64,000 bases of DNA from an uncultured Alistipes sp. (GTDB lineage: Bacteria > Bacteroidota > Bacteroidia > Bacteroidales > Rikenellaceae): the NCBI GenBank assembly GCA_959604655.1, contig CAUHCL010000001.1, forward strand, positions 1 to 64,000, in the 5' to 3' direction. How positions within the stretch are numbered: the first letter of the stretch is position 1; each line of letters begins with the position of its first letter. Of the stretch, positions 43,532 through 52,705 are shown piece after piece. The position numbers and the translations under genes are program-made. The notes beneath the pieces are model-generated. The model worked only from the letters and a program-made list of their open reading frames with translations. It searched no databases and was not told the DNA's origin.

Positions 43532-44341
43532 ATGACTTCAATACTTGACGGACGTCCCGCACTGGCCCGCGAGGTCGAGAAGGTCGCGGAGGTGGCAGGA
43601 TATCTTTGGCAGAAGGGCTGGGCCGAGCGCAACGGCGGCAACATCACCGTGAACGTCACGGAGCATGTCGACGACGGGATACGCAGCATGCCCGCCATAA
43701 GCGGACGCATAGCGTTAGGATGCGCGCTGCCCCACCTCAAGGGCTGCTATTTCTTCTGCAAGGGCACCAACAAACGCATGCGCGATCTGGCGCGCCGACC
43801 TATGGAGAACGGTTCGTTCATCCGCATAGCCGACACCTGCGACGCATACGAGATAATAGCCGACGCGCCCGTGAAACCCACTTCGGAGCTGCCGTCGCAT
43901 CTGGCCATGCACAACCATCTGTTAGGCAAGGGCGTCGATTACAAGGCGGCATTGCACACCCACCCCATCGAGCTGGTAGCGATGTCGCATACGTCCAAAT
44001 TTCTCGAACGGGATGTGCTGACCGATCTGCTGTGGAGCATGATTCCCGAGACCAAGGCTTTCTGTCCGCGCGGACTGGGCATCGTGCCCTACGAGCTTCC
44101 CGGGTCGCAGGCTCTGGCCGACGCCACCATAGCGCAGCTCGACGACTACGACGTGGTGTTGTGGGAGAAGCACGGCGTGTGCGCCGTGGGGTGCGACATA
44201 ATGGAGGCATTCGACCAGGTGGACGTGCTCTGCAAGTCGGCGCAGATATACATCAACGCCAAATGTATGGGTTACGAGCCCGACGGCATGTCGAAGGAGC
44301 AGATGGCGGAGATGACCCGCGCGTTCAATCTGCCCAAGTAA
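43532..44341 (+). CDS. rhaD: rhamnulose-1-phosphate aldolase
   Basis: Class II aldolase splitting rhamnulose-1-phosphate into DHAP and L-lactaldehyde; 269 residues. Seen are the N-terminal LWQKGWAERNGGNITVNVT, the catalytic/zinc region SELPSHLAMHNHLL, the zinc histidines in ALHTHPIELVAM, and YDVVLWEKHGVCAVG. ATG at 43532 is chosen; an in-frame TTG at 43520 would overlap the rhaT stop. Confidence 0.95.
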   Translation: MTSILDGRPALAREVEKVAEVAGYLWQKGWAERNGGNITVNVTEHVDDGIRSMPAISGRIALGCALPHLKGCYFFCKGTNKRMRDLARRPMENGSFIRIADTCDAYEIIADAPVKPTSELPSHLAMHNHLLGKGVDYKAALHTHPIELVAMSHTSKFLERDVLTDLLWSMIPETKAFCPRGLGIVPYELPGSQALADATIAQLDDYDVVLWEKHGVCAVGCDIMEAFDQVDVLCKSAQIYINAKCMGYEPDGMSKEQMAEMTRAFNLPK

Positions 44342-44357
44342 AAAAGACGCATCGGAT

Positions 44358-45245
44358 ATGGATATTCGTTTCCAATATCTCATACCCAACGACGCCGACG
44401 AACAGTTCGGCTGCACGGTGAGTACGGTGGGTTCGCAGATAATCGATCCCGACGACGACTATCCGTCGAAGGACCACCCGCCCGGGTATATGTTCGATCC
44501 CGAGCGCGGACGCATATTGCAGGAGTACCAGCTGCTCTACATCGTGCGCGGCAAGGGGGTGTTCTCCGACGGCGAGGAGAGCTACGAGATCAGCAAGGGC
44601 GCGGTCATTCTGCTGCGCCCGGGAAAGTGGCACACCTACAAGCCTCTGAAGGGTGCGGGCTGGAGCGAATATTTCATAGGATTCAGCGGCGAGTTGGCCG
44701 CAAGGTCGATCGCGATGCTCTTCCCCGAGGACAGGCAGGTGTTCGACGCGGGACTGAACCGCGAGCTGGTCGATCTGTACCAGCGCGCCGTCGAGGTGGC
44801 CGCTTCCGACCGTCCCGCCACGCAGCAACTGCTGTGCGGAATGGTGATGCACATGCTGGGCATAGTCAATTTCACGGTGCGTAACGAGGCGTTGTCGAAA
44901 GACAGGCTCGACGTGATAATCGAGCAGGCGAAGATAATCATGCAGGAGAACGTGTTGCGCAATCTCGATCTCGACGCTCTGGCGGCGCAGCTGAATATCA
45001 GCTATTCGTGGTTCCGCAAGATCTTCCGCGACTACACGGGGCATCCTCCCGCGAAATACTTCATGCTGCTCAAGCTGCGCAGGGCACAGCACATGCTGGC
45101 CAATACGCAGGAGTCGATCAAGGAGATAGCCTTCGCGCTCGGGTTCAAGTCGACGGAGCATTTCTACACCACGTTCAAACGCGTGACGGGCAGCACGCCC
45201 AACGCCTACCGACGCTCGTCGATGCCCGACGTCGGGAGCCGATAG
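44358..45245 (+). CDS. AraC-family regulator of the rhamnose operon
   Basis: A 295-residue transcription factor with an N-terminal cupin sugar-sensing domain (YQLLYIVRGKGVFSDGEE, KGAVILLRPGKWHTYKP) and a C-terminal double helix-turn-helix (LAAQLNISYSWFRKIFRDYTG, IKEIAFALGFKSTEHFYTTF, GSTPNAYRR). It is the last gene of the rha operon, 16 bp after rhaD, and so is a local activator of the RhaR/RhaS kind. L-rhamnose as ligand is inferred from context. Confidence 0.88.
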   Translation: MDIRFQYLIPNDADEQFGCTVSTVGSQIIDPDDDYPSKDHPPGYMFDPERGRILQEYQLLYIVRGKGVFSDGEESYEISKGAVILLRPGKWHTYKPLKGAGWSEYFIGFSGELAARSIAMLFPEDRQVFDAGLNRELVDLYQRAVEVAASDRPATQQLLCGMVMHMLGIVNFTVRNEALSKDRLDVIIEQAKIIMQENVLRNLDLDALAAQLNISYSWFRKIFRDYTGHPPAKYFMLLKLRRAQHMLANTQESIKEIAFALGFKSTEHFYTTFKRVTGSTPNAYRRSSMPDVGSR

Positions 45246-45246
45246 C

Positions 45247-45285
45247 AAAACGGCCGATGCTTGCGAAAGCGTCGGCCGTTTTTCG
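45247..45285 (+). terminator. terminator of the rhamnose operon
   Basis: Stem AAAACGGCCGA-GCTT / AAGC-TCGGCCGTTTT, followed by T-rich sequence on the plus strand. Confidence 0.85.
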
Positions 45286-45295
45286 TATGTCAACT

Positions 45296-45391
45296 GTTCG
45301 CCGACGGCGGCAGGAGTGCATGAGCCATAGGCGAGTTGCAGTCCGCCGCGAGGGGGCGGCGGCGAACTGCCGACATCGCACAGCGATGTCG
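45296..45391 (+). repeat. interspersed palindromic repeat, family A, copy 6
   Basis: GTTCGCCGACGGCGG start, central GCAGTCCGCCGCG and GGCGGCGAACTGCCGA, terminal hairpin CGACATCGC-ACA-GCGATGTCG. It ends 3 bp before the stop codon of the minus-strand phosphatase gene. Confidence 0.85.
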
Positions 45392-45393
45392 AA

Positions 45394-45867
45394 TCAATCT
45401 TCCCCTACTCTCTCCAGAATACCTTCGCATCCGTCCTCCAGCAGGTCGAGCACGAGTTCGAATCCCTCGCGGCCCTCGTAATAGGGGTCGGGGACGTGGC
45501 TCCACTGCGGATGGCGGCGGCAGAACTCCGTGAAGCGGTACAGCTTGTCGAGATAGCGGCGTTCGGGCGCGAGGCGCGACACCGATTCGTAATTCATGTC
45601 GTCCATCACCACTATCATGTCGAAATCGAGGAAGTCCTCTTCCTTTATCTGCCTCGCGCGGTGCTTCAGGTCGTATCCGCGCCGCGATGCCGCCGCGCGC
45701 ATGCGCGAATCGGGCAGCTGCCCCGCATGTCCTCCGTATGTGCCCGCCGAGTCTGCCGTTATGGCCTCCGCCATGCCTTTGCGTTCGGCAATGGTCCGCA
45801 GTACGCCTTCGGCCGCGGGCGAGCGGCAGATGTTGCCCAGGCATACGAACAGTATTTTTCGTTTCAT
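45394..45867 (-). CDS. low-molecular-weight protein tyrosine phosphatase
   Basis: A 157-residue cytoplasmic phosphatase. The P-loop LFVCLGNICRSPAAEG (CX5R) opens the protein, and the general acid loop is HVPDPYYEGREGF. It could act on tyrosine kinases of capsule or exopolysaccharide synthesis, but no such genes are nearby. ATG at 45867 places the P-loop at the N-terminus as in the family. Confidence 0.92.
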   Translation of the reverse strand: MKRKILFVCLGNICRSPAAEGVLRTIAERKGMAEAITADSAGTYGGHAGQLPDSRMRAAASRRGYDLKHRARQIKEEDFLDFDMIVVMDDMNYESVSRLAPERRYLDKLYRFTEFCRRHPQWSHVPDPYYEGREGFELVLDLLEDGCEGILERVGED

Positions 45868-45965
45868 TGTGCCATGATTTGATCCGTCGGCAAAAATAGG
45901 CATAATATTCGGGGCGGTCAAGGGCGGCGCGGCGATTGGCTTGTTTTTTGAACCCGGGCCGCAGT

Positions 45966-46394
45966 ATGAAAGATTCGTCGGAAAACAGACAGAGCAGCTG
46001 CAACGGCTGCGACGCCGCCATACTCTTTCTCCGCATATTCATCGGAGGGGTGATGCTGATGCACATATTGGGCAATTTGCAGGACTACGATATCGTGGTG
46101 AAGGATTTCCCGTCCATACTCGGCATGGGCAGCGCCGCGTCGCTGGCGACGGCCACGATGGTCGAGGGACTGTTTGCCGTCATGATAATCTTAGGATTCG
46201 GCACTCGGGCTGCTGCCGCGGCCATGATCGTCGCGTGGGCGGCGGTGCTGGTGCAGGAGGCCGTCGGCGGAACCATCACGTCCGATGCCGCAAAACTGCA
46301 CTTCGTATATCTGGGAATATATGTGACACTGGCCGTTTCGGGCGGCGGAGCCTATGCCTTCAACATCGCCCGCATGTCCGATAAAATGTCCTGA
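45966..46394 (+). CDS. DoxX family membrane protein
   Basis: A 142-residue inner-membrane protein with four predicted helices (AILFLRIFIGGVMLMHILGN, ASLATATMVEGLFAVMIILG, AAAAAMIVAWAAVLVQEAV, FVYLGIYVTLAVSGGGAYA). It matches DoxX-like proteins, whose functions vary and are mostly unknown. ATG at 45966 is chosen. It is divergent from the phosphatase gene. Confidence 0.8.
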   Translation: MKDSSENRQSSCNGCDAAILFLRIFIGGVMLMHILGNLQDYDIVVKDFPSILGMGSAASLATATMVEGLFAVMIILGFGTRAAAAAMIVAWAAVLVQEAVGGTITSDAAKLHFVYLGIYVTLAVSGGGAYAFNIARMSDKMS

Positions 46395-46500
46395 AACGGT
46401 AAAATATCGGCCTATAAAGTGCCTTATTGTTTCAAAATGGTAAAATTTTCATATTTTTACATCGTTTTTCAACACGGTTCCAACGAAAAAACGACTTTAT

Positions 46501-47037
46501 ATGAAAAAGAGTTTATTCCTGCTGCTGGCATGCGCGTGCATCTGCGCGAAGACCGATGCCCAGAACAAAGAGACGAAAGAGGCTGCCATACCCCACAAGG
46601 TGGAGAACGTGGAGCTTCTCGATCTTAACGGCGACCCCGCCACCCTGCCCATGTGGGGCGAAAAAAATCTGCTCATATTCTATGTCGATCCCGACAAGCA
46701 CAAGCAGAACGACCAGTTCACCAAGGATCTGGAGGAAAACCACGCCGCGGCGGGCGACAATATCTTCGGATTCGGCATCATGAATCTGAAGGACGCCCCG
46801 ATGGTGCCCAACGGCATGGCCCGTTCGATGGCGCGCAAGCGCACCGAGAAGAACGGCGCGACCGTGCTGGCCGACCAGGACCGAATCATCAGCCGCACGT
46901 GGGAGCTCGGCGACTGCAACAACAAATTCGTGCTGCTCATCGTGACCAAGGAGGGCGAACTCGTATTCATGAAGAAGGGCGAGCTGTCGGAGGCCGACAA
47001 AGCCGAGTTCTACGAGGTGATAAAGAAATACCGCTAA
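46501..47037 (+). CDS. YtfJ-like exported thioredoxin-fold protein
   Basis: A 178-residue protein with signal peptide MKKSLFLLLACACICAKTDA. The body resembles YtfJ (thioredoxin-like fold without CXXC): LLDLNGDPATLPMWGEKNLL, FYVDPDKHKQNDQF, ATVLADQDRIISRTW, KFVLLIVTKEGELVFMKKGE. No redox-active cysteine pair is present. It lies 15 bp before a BamA-like gene, probably one unit of envelope proteins. Confidence 0.75.
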   Translation: MKKSLFLLLACACICAKTDAQNKETKEAAIPHKVENVELLDLNGDPATLPMWGEKNLLIFYVDPDKHKQNDQFTKDLEENHAAAGDNIFGFGIMNLKDAPMVPNGMARSMARKRTEKNGATVLADQDRIISRTWELGDCNNKFVLLIVTKEGELVFMKKGELSEADKAEFYEVIKKYR

Positions 47038-47052
47038 CCCGCTTCCCCTACG

Positions 47053-48294
47053 ATGAGAATAGCGTTCCTTGCCGCAGTCGTCGTTCTGCTTGCCGTGCAT
47101 GCGGTCAGGGCGCAGGAGGCTGTGTCGGCGAGGGATACGGTTCGGCGTGTGCGCACGGGCGGAAACGCGACGACCGCGGGCATGGTCGACTACGAGGCGG
47201 TGAGGCGCAATCTGGAGCGTGGTTCGAAAAAGGGATTTTTCGATCGGGTGGCGGATTTCGCACGCAAGCCGCTGTTCGGTCGCTCGCCCGACGCTAAGTT
47301 TCGGGCCAACGGTATGGCGGGCGTAGGTTATTCGCAGGAGACGAACGTGATGCTGGTAGCTTCGCTGCGCGGATACTACAACCTTTGCAAGGCCGATTCG
47401 ATCGCGACCGAATCGTATGCGGCATTCACGGGCAACGTTTCGGTGTCGGGATTCTACCGCCTGCGCTTTTCGGGCGATACGTTCCTCGGCTGCGGCGATC
47501 ACCGCCTCACCTACAACATTCAGGCGAGCACGCTGCCCGTAAAGTTTTGGGGACTCGGATACGACGCGGCCGACCGCAATCCGCGCACCAAATACACCCG
47601 TGACGACTGCTCGCTCGACGTGCGCTACATGAGACGTGTGGCGGGAGGTTTCTCGGCAGGTGCGTCGCTCGATCTGAGGTACGCCGCCGCGCGTTCGATC
47701 GATGAACTCGGCGCAGGCTACATAGCCGCCGCGGGACAGAGGCGTTCGGCTATCTCGACGGGATTGGGCGTCGTGCTGGAGTACGACACGCGCGACAGCC
47801 GCTACCGCACCACGAAAGGGCTCTGCATGTCGCTTCTGACCGAGGTGCGGCCCAAAGGTCTGGGCGATTGCGGTGCTACGTTGTGGCACATAACGGCCGT
47901 GGCCGATTTCTACACGCCGCTGTGGAGCGGCTCGGTGCTGGCGGCCGACCTGTACGGCGATCTGTGGTCGTCGGCGACGCCCTGGCTGTTCTGGCCGTCG
48001 CTCGGCGGCGCGAGCCGATTGAGAGGTTACTACACGGGCCGATATTCGGACCGTAAGATGATAACGGCGCAAGTCGAACTGCGGCAGCGCATACGCGGCC
48101 CGTTCGGGATGTGCGTGTGGGGCGGAGCAGGCAACGTCTTCCCGTCACACAAACTCATCGACGCGTCGAAAACCTTGCCCAACTGCGGCCTGGGGTTCAG
48201 AATGGAGATGGGACCCAAAGCCGTGCTGAGAATCGATTACGGGTTCGGGCGGCATTCGAACGGACTCGTTATCAATGTAAATGAAGCATTCTGA
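47053..48294 (+). CDS. BamA/Omp85-superfamily outer-membrane barrel
   Basis: A 413-residue protein with signal peptide ending at VRAQ. No POTRA domain is recognised before the barrel. The barrel has alternating strands (FTGNVSVSGFYRLRFSG, HRLTYNIQASTLPVKFWGLG) and the superfamily loop-6-like GGASRLRGYYTGRYSD, ending in the aromatic-terminated strand LVINVNEAF. It lacks the large POTRA region of BamA itself, so it is probably a short Omp85 relative (surface-antigen type). The phosphoethanolamine transferase gene begins 2 bp after it. Confidence 0.82.
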   Translation: MRIAFLAAVVVLLAVHAVRAQEAVSARDTVRRVRTGGNATTAGMVDYEAVRRNLERGSKKGFFDRVADFARKPLFGRSPDAKFRANGMAGVGYSQETNVMLVASLRGYYNLCKADSIATESYAAFTGNVSVSGFYRLRFSGDTFLGCGDHRLTYNIQASTLPVKFWGLGYDAADRNPRTKYTRDDCSLDVRYMRRVAGGFSAGASLDLRYAAARSIDELGAGYIAAAGQRRSAISTGLGVVLEYDTRDSRYRTTKGLCMSLLTEVRPKGLGDCGATLWHITAVADFYTPLWSGSVLAADLYGDLWSSATPWLFWPSLGGASRLRGYYTGRYSDRKMITAQVELRQRIRGPFGMCVWGGAGNVFPSHKLIDASKTLPNCGLGFRMEMGPKAVLRIDYGFGRHSNGLVINVNEAF

Positions 48295-48296
48295 CA

Positions 48297-49976
48297 ATGA
48301 ACGAAAAGACAAAGAAATACAATCCCCTGCGACTTGCCGTGGCATTCGTGGCATCGCTCATGCTGCCCGTGGCGATTCTTACCTGGACGGAGCGGAATCC
48401 GTTCGCGACGGCCGTCGCGTGCATCCTCATTCCGCTCGGCGCCTACACCGTATTCGCCGCTCTCGCGCGACGGTCGGGCCGCATGGTGTGGTGGGGTTTC
48501 ATATTCATATTTTTCAGCGCGTTCCAGATCGTGCTGTCGTATCTGTTCGGCAATTCGGTCATAGCTACCGACATGTTCCTGAACCTGATGACCACCAACC
48601 CGGGCGAGGCGACGGAGTTGCTCAGCAACATATACCCTTCGGTGATCGCCGTATGCGTGGTGTACATTCCGCTGCTGTGGACGGCTGCGGTGCACATAAA
48701 TAAAAAGGTAGAACTGCCGTCGTCGGTCCGCAGGACGATGTTCGCATGGGGCGGGACGACTTTTCTGGCGGGATGCGCGGTGTTGATCTTCGGATGCCGC
48801 GGCGAGGTGCGGCGCGTATTGCGCGACGAGCTGTTTCCAGTCAACGTGAGCTACAATCTGGGGCTCGGCATATCGGAGGCGCGCAAAATCGGGAATTTCG
48901 AACGTACCTCGGCCGATTTTTCATACGCCGCCAGTCGCGATACCCTGCCCGACTGCCGCGAGATATACGTATTGATAATAGGCGAGGCGTCGCGCGCGGC
49001 CGACTGGCAGCTGTACGGGTATGAGCGTCCGACGAATCCCGAGCTGTCGAAACGCAATGACATCACTGTGTTTAGAAACGTGATAACGCAGAGCAACACC
49101 ACCCACAAGAGCGTGCCGATGATCCTCTCGTCGATCCACACCTCGCAGCACGACGAGCTGTACCGCCGCAAGGGCATTCCCGCACTCTTCAACGAAGCGG
49201 GATTCACCACCTATTTCATATCGAACCAGTCGCCGCAGGGCGCCATGATCGACCGACTCGCGGGCGATGCCGACCACGTGGCGTACATGGCGGCGCCGCG
49301 GTACGACATGCAGATGGTGGACGCCATGCGCGAGGCGATAGCGAACGATCATTCGCAGCGCATACTCTTCATACTGCACGCCTACGGGTCGCACTTCAGC
49401 TACCACCAGCGCTATCCGCGCGAATATGCCGTGTTCACACCCGACGACGATGTGGCGATAAGCGCCAAGAACCACGACAAGATACTCAATGCCTACGACA
49501 ATTCGATAGTCTACACCGACCGTGTGATATCGGAGGCGATACGCACGCTCGAAGAGGTGCGCGCCTCGACGGCGCTGCTGTATTGCGCCGACCACGGCGA
49601 GGATCTGCTCGACAAGTGCGATTCGCGCTTCCTGCACGCCTCGCCCACCGTCACCTACTACCAGCTGCACGTGGCTTCGCTGGCCTGGTTCTCGCCCGAA
49701 TACCGCGCTCTGTTCCCATCAAAGGTCGAGGCGGCGCGACGCAATCTGTCGGCTCCCGCTTCTACGCACTGCGTATTCCACACGATGGCCGACATGGCTT
49801 CGATACGCTCGAAGTATGCGGACGAGTCGGTGTCGCTATTCAGCTCGGAGTTCGATGCCGAGGCGCCGCGTTTCTATCTCGACGACCACAACAACGCCGT
49901 GCCGCTGGACGAGAACATAGGCATCGACGCCATGCAGCGCGATCTGTTCGCCCGCCACGGAATAACGCGGCCGTAG
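48297..49976 (+). CDS. EptA-type phosphoethanolamine transferase (alkaline-phosphatase superfamily)
   Basis: A 559-residue inner-membrane enzyme with about five N-terminal helices (residues ~15-175) and a periplasmic sulfatase-like domain. VLIIGEASRAADWQLYGYERPTNP carries the metal-binding Glu, TQSNTTHKSVPMIL the nucleophile-region Thr pair, FILHAYGSHFSYHQRYP a conserved His, and LYCADHGEDLLD the metal His/Asp. It would move phosphoethanolamine to lipid A or another envelope glycan, which in other bacteria alters sensitivity to cationic peptides. Confidence 0.9.
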   Translation: MNEKTKKYNPLRLAVAFVASLMLPVAILTWTERNPFATAVACILIPLGAYTVFAALARRSGRMVWWGFIFIFFSAFQIVLSYLFGNSVIATDMFLNLMTTNPGEATELLSNIYPSVIAVCVVYIPLLWTAAVHINKKVELPSSVRRTMFAWGGTTFLAGCAVLIFGCRGEVRRVLRDELFPVNVSYNLGLGISEARKIGNFERTSADFSYAASRDTLPDCREIYVLIIGEASRAADWQLYGYERPTNPELSKRNDITVFRNVITQSNTTHKSVPMILSSIHTSQHDELYRRKGIPALFNEAGFTTYFISNQSPQGAMIDRLAGDADHVAYMAAPRYDMQMVDAMREAIANDHSQRILFILHAYGSHFSYHQRYPREYAVFTPDDDVAISAKNHDKILNAYDNSIVYTDRVISEAIRTLEEVRASTALLYCADHGEDLLDKCDSRFLHASPTVTYYQLHVASLAWFSPEYRALFPSKVEAARRNLSAPASTHCVFHTMADMASIRSKYADESVSLFSSEFDAEAPRFYLDDHNNAVPLDENIGIDAMQRDLFARHGITRP

Positions 49977-49992
49977 TGTATACTTCAACCAT

Positions 49993-50080
49993 GCGGCTCT
50001 TCGGAGCCGCGCGAGCCGTAGCCTCGCCCCGCGGAGGCTCGCTGTTCGCTTGCTCCGCAGGCTACGACTCGCGATTACAA
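49993..50080. repeat. palindromic repeat, family B, copy 2
   Basis: 88 bp, nearly identical to 30529-30616, beginning GCGGCTCTTCGGAGCCGC and ending GATTACAA. Found 17 bp past the transferase stop. Confidence 0.8.
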
Positions 50081-50110
50081 ATTGCAATCGCCATATAATA
50101 ATTGACAAAT

Positions 50111-50147
50111 AAAAAAGGCTGTCCCCGAAAATCGGCGGACGGCCTTT
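50111..50147 (-). terminator. terminator of the histone-like gene
   Basis: Stem AAAGGC-GTCC / GGAC-GGCCTTT. On the minus strand it is followed by TTTTTT, 24 bp past the stop codon. Confidence 0.75.
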
Positions 50148-50170
50148 GTCTTGTAAAACGATTCGGATGA

Positions 50171-50347
50171 CTATTTCTTAGCCTCTTCTACCGAAACCTT
50201 ACGGAACTCCTTGAGAAGTTTAGTAAGCTCCAGAGCTGCTTTACGTGCGCGGGTACCTGCTGCCTTGTTGTTTTTCTCGACCTGAGCCGAAGCGTTGGCT
50301 GAGAATACTTCGATCTGAGCGTTGATCTGCTCTACCAAATTCTTCAT
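50171..50347 (-). CDS. histone H1-like (Hc1 family) small protein
   Basis: A 58-residue basic helical protein starting MKNLVEQINAQIEVFSANAS and containing NNKAAGTRARKAALELTKLL and KEFRKVSVEEAKK. It matches the small Bacteroidota proteins annotated as histone H1-like, which are thought to bind DNA; direct evidence is limited. The -7 element TATATTTG on the minus strand (50382-50389) lies 35 bp upstream, and a terminator follows, so it is a single-gene unit. Confidence 0.85.
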   Translation of the reverse strand: MKNLVEQINAQIEVFSANASAQVEKNNKAAGTRARKAALELTKLLKEFRKVSVEEAKK

Positions 50348-50381
50348 AATAAATAGCGGTTTATTGGTTTGTTAATCTTCG

Positions 50382-50389
50382 CAAATATA
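50382..50389 (-). promoter_or_regulatory. -7 element of the histone-like gene
   Basis: TATATTTG on the minus strand, perfect TAnnTTTG. No clear -33 TTTG at the right spacing. Confidence 0.45.
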
Positions 50390-50627
50390 CAAAAATTTCT
50401 AAATACCAACTAATTTCTCGGGAAAAACACGATTAAGCCGTTATTATATCGGCATATAGTCCCGCGTATGCGACGAAGCGAATCGCGGGCGGCATGTTTT
50501 TTGTCCGATCGGATTATGGATCAAATATTGTCTCTATGCGAAAAACGCGGCCCTGCCCCGCACGGTCGGGCGCAGGGAGCGTGCGGAGACGCGAAAATCG
50601 TTATATTTGCAGCAGGAAATCGATATC

Positions 50628-50795
50628 ATGAACTGGCAGAACATCATAGTGTACGTGATCGGTGCGGCCGTGTTCGCGTGGCTCGTGAGGGCCGCGGTCC
50701 GCAGCGTCAGGACCCGTAAGTATACCAAGTGCGACGCATGCGGCGATGCCGTATGCCCCTATCGCGTGCGAAAAAAAGAGGGAGACCGCCGCTAA
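50628..50795 (+). CDS. small cysteine-containing membrane protein (FeoB-associated-like)
   Basis: A 55-residue protein. One membrane helix (NIIVYVIGAAVFAWLVRAAV) is followed by a basic linker and a CDACGDAVCPYRV cluster with three cysteines. It resembles FeoB-associated Cys-rich membrane proteins, but no feoB is nearby, so an iron role is inference. A -7 element TATATTTG (50602-50609) lies 18 bp upstream. Confidence 0.6.
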   Translation: MNWQNIIVYVIGAAVFAWLVRAAVRSVRTRKYTKCDACGDAVCPYRVRKKEGDRR

Positions 50796-50829
50796 GCGAT
50801 CTCCCTAATTCTTTCCAAAACGCCTGCCG

Positions 50830-52497
50830 CTACAATACCGTCAGGATCAACAGCTGCGCCGTGAGCACTCGCAGGAACATCACCACGGGATAGACCGTGG
50901 CATATCCTACTGCCGGCATGTCGTTGCCCGCCGTCGAGTTGGCGTAGCCCAATGCGGGAGGATCGGTCGTGCTGCCCGCTATGAGTCCCATGAGCGTGTA
51001 GTAGTTCATCTTCAGTTTCAGACGGGCGAAGAGTCCCACTATCAGGATAGGCACCACCGTTATTATTACGCCGTAGCCTACCCAGCGGTATCCGCCGTTT
51101 ATTATGGCTTCGACGAAGCCGTCGCCCGCGCCTATGCCCACTCCCGCGAGGAACATGGCCAGACCCACTTCGCGCAACATGAGGTTGGCGCTCATGGTGG
51201 TGTAGGTCACCAGATGGAAGTGCGGACCGAAACGGCCTACCAGTATGGCTATGATGAGCGGGCCGCCTGCCAGACCGAGTTTCACGGGCTGCGGGATGTT
51301 CATGAGCGGAATGGAGCCGAGAAGCACACCCAACGCGATTCCGAAGAATATGGTGAGCAGCTGCGGCTGGCGCAGCTTTTTCAGCGAGTTGCCGAGCACG
51401 TTGGCCACCTGCTCGATGGCGTGCTCGTTGCCAACCACCATCACGCGGTCGCCCATCTGCAACTCCATGCCCTGGTAAGGAATAAGGTCGATGCCCGCGC
51501 GGTTGATACGGGTGATGTTGATGCCGTATTTGGTGCGCAGGTGCAGATCCGAGAGGCGCTTGCCGTTGATCGAGGGCTTGGTGATGATTATGCGTCGCGA
51601 TACGAGCTGGTTCTGCGGCGTCTGTCCCTGACCCCAGTCCTCCATGCTCATTTCGATCTGCTGTCCGAAGAATGCCACCACGGCCTCGCTGTCGTCGGCC
51701 GAGCATATCACGCGCAGACGGTCGCCCGTCTTGAGCACGCTGTCGCCGTCGGCTATGACGATCGTCCCGTCCTCGTGCATGATGCGCGAAATGACGAACG
51801 AGCGGTTTATCAACTCGCGCAGGTGGGCTATGTTCTGTCCCTCCAGCGCCCCGTTGGTGAATACCACCGACAGCTTGTCGGCATTGGTGCGCTCGCTGCT
51901 GATGGCCTCCAGAGCCTTGTTTTCCTCGGTGAAGTCGACGCGGGTGACGAAACGTATTATGATGAGCGACATGATGATGCCGACCACGCCCAGCGGATAG
52001 GCCACCGCATAGCCCAGGGCGATGGTGGGATCGTTGATGCCCGAGGCGTCGGCATATGCCTGCTGCGCCGCACCGAGTCCCGGGGTATTGGTCACCGCAC
52101 CCGACATCACACCTACCATAGTGGGCATGGGAGTGCCCGTCGCAATGTGGATGATGTAGGTGGTGAGGGCACCGAGGGCGACTATGGCCGCCGCGCAGCT
52201 CACTAATTTGATTCCGCCCTCCTTGAACGACGAAAAGAATCCCGGGCCTACCTGCAAGCCGATGGAGAACACGAACAGAATGAGTCCGAACTCTTTGATG
52301 AAATGCAATGTGTTGTGATCCACGGTCATGCCGAAATGACCCGCCGCGATGCCTACGAACAGAATCCATGTGACTCCGAACGATATGCCGCAGATCTTGA
52401 TCTTTCCCAGCATGATACCCACGGTAATCACCAGCGAAAGCACCAGAACGGTATGCGCGATGCCTTCGCCCATGAAAAGAGAGTATAACCAGTCCAT
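50830..52497 (-). CDS. AspT/YidE/YbjL-family transporter
   Basis: A 555-residue inner-membrane carrier. Two homologous membrane halves (about residues 10-185 and 375-555) share the family's GLILFVFSIGLQVGPGFF and GLAMFLAGVGIGAGDGF segments and the paired SGAVTNTPGLGAA and AGSTTDPPALGYA motifs. Between them are two RCK_C domains (ENKALEAI..., TKPSINGKRLSDLHLRTKYG). Known members exchange aspartate and alanine; the substrate here is unknown. A -7 element TATCTTTG (minus, 52536-52543) lies 38 bp upstream. Confidence 0.9.
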   Translation of the reverse strand: MDWLYSLFMGEGIAHTVLVLSLVITVGIMLGKIKICGISFGVTWILFVGIAAGHFGMTVDHNTLHFIKEFGLILFVFSIGLQVGPGFFSSFKEGGIKLVSCAAAIVALGALTTYIIHIATGTPMPTMVGVMSGAVTNTPGLGAAQQAYADASGINDPTIALGYAVAYPLGVVGIIMSLIIIRFVTRVDFTEENKALEAISSERTNADKLSVVFTNGALEGQNIAHLRELINRSFVISRIMHEDGTIVIADGDSVLKTGDRLRVICSADDSEAVVAFFGQQIEMSMEDWGQGQTPQNQLVSRRIIITKPSINGKRLSDLHLRTKYGINITRINRAGIDLIPYQGMELQMGDRVMVVGNEHAIEQVANVLGNSLKKLRQPQLLTIFFGIALGVLLGSIPLMNIPQPVKLGLAGGPLIIAILVGRFGPHFHLVTYTTMSANLMLREVGLAMFLAGVGIGAGDGFVEAIINGGYRWVGYGVIITVVPILIVGLFARLKLKMNYYTLMGLIAGSTTDPPALGYANSTAGNDMPAVGYATVYPVVMFLRVLTAQLLILTVL

Positions 52498-52705
52498 ATT
52501 TCGAGTGTAAAAAATTAACCTGTCCTAACGAGGCGCAAAGATAGCATTAATTAAATAATTTTAAGAATAAAAGGCGGTAAAATCGCCCGAAAGGTGTTTT
52601 TATCGGTCGGAAATACGGAAAGTCAGTCGGCTGTCCGCCTGCGGGCGAATGCAAGTTGCGGGCCTCGCAGGCGAAGCTGCGGTCGGCATGAGTCGTGCGG
52701 GCCGA

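Noticed and set aside
48297..49976. Transferase as a secreted sulfatase
   Set aside because: Five N-terminal membrane helices and the Thr-based active-site region fit the EptA family; there is no sulfatase CxPxR motif.
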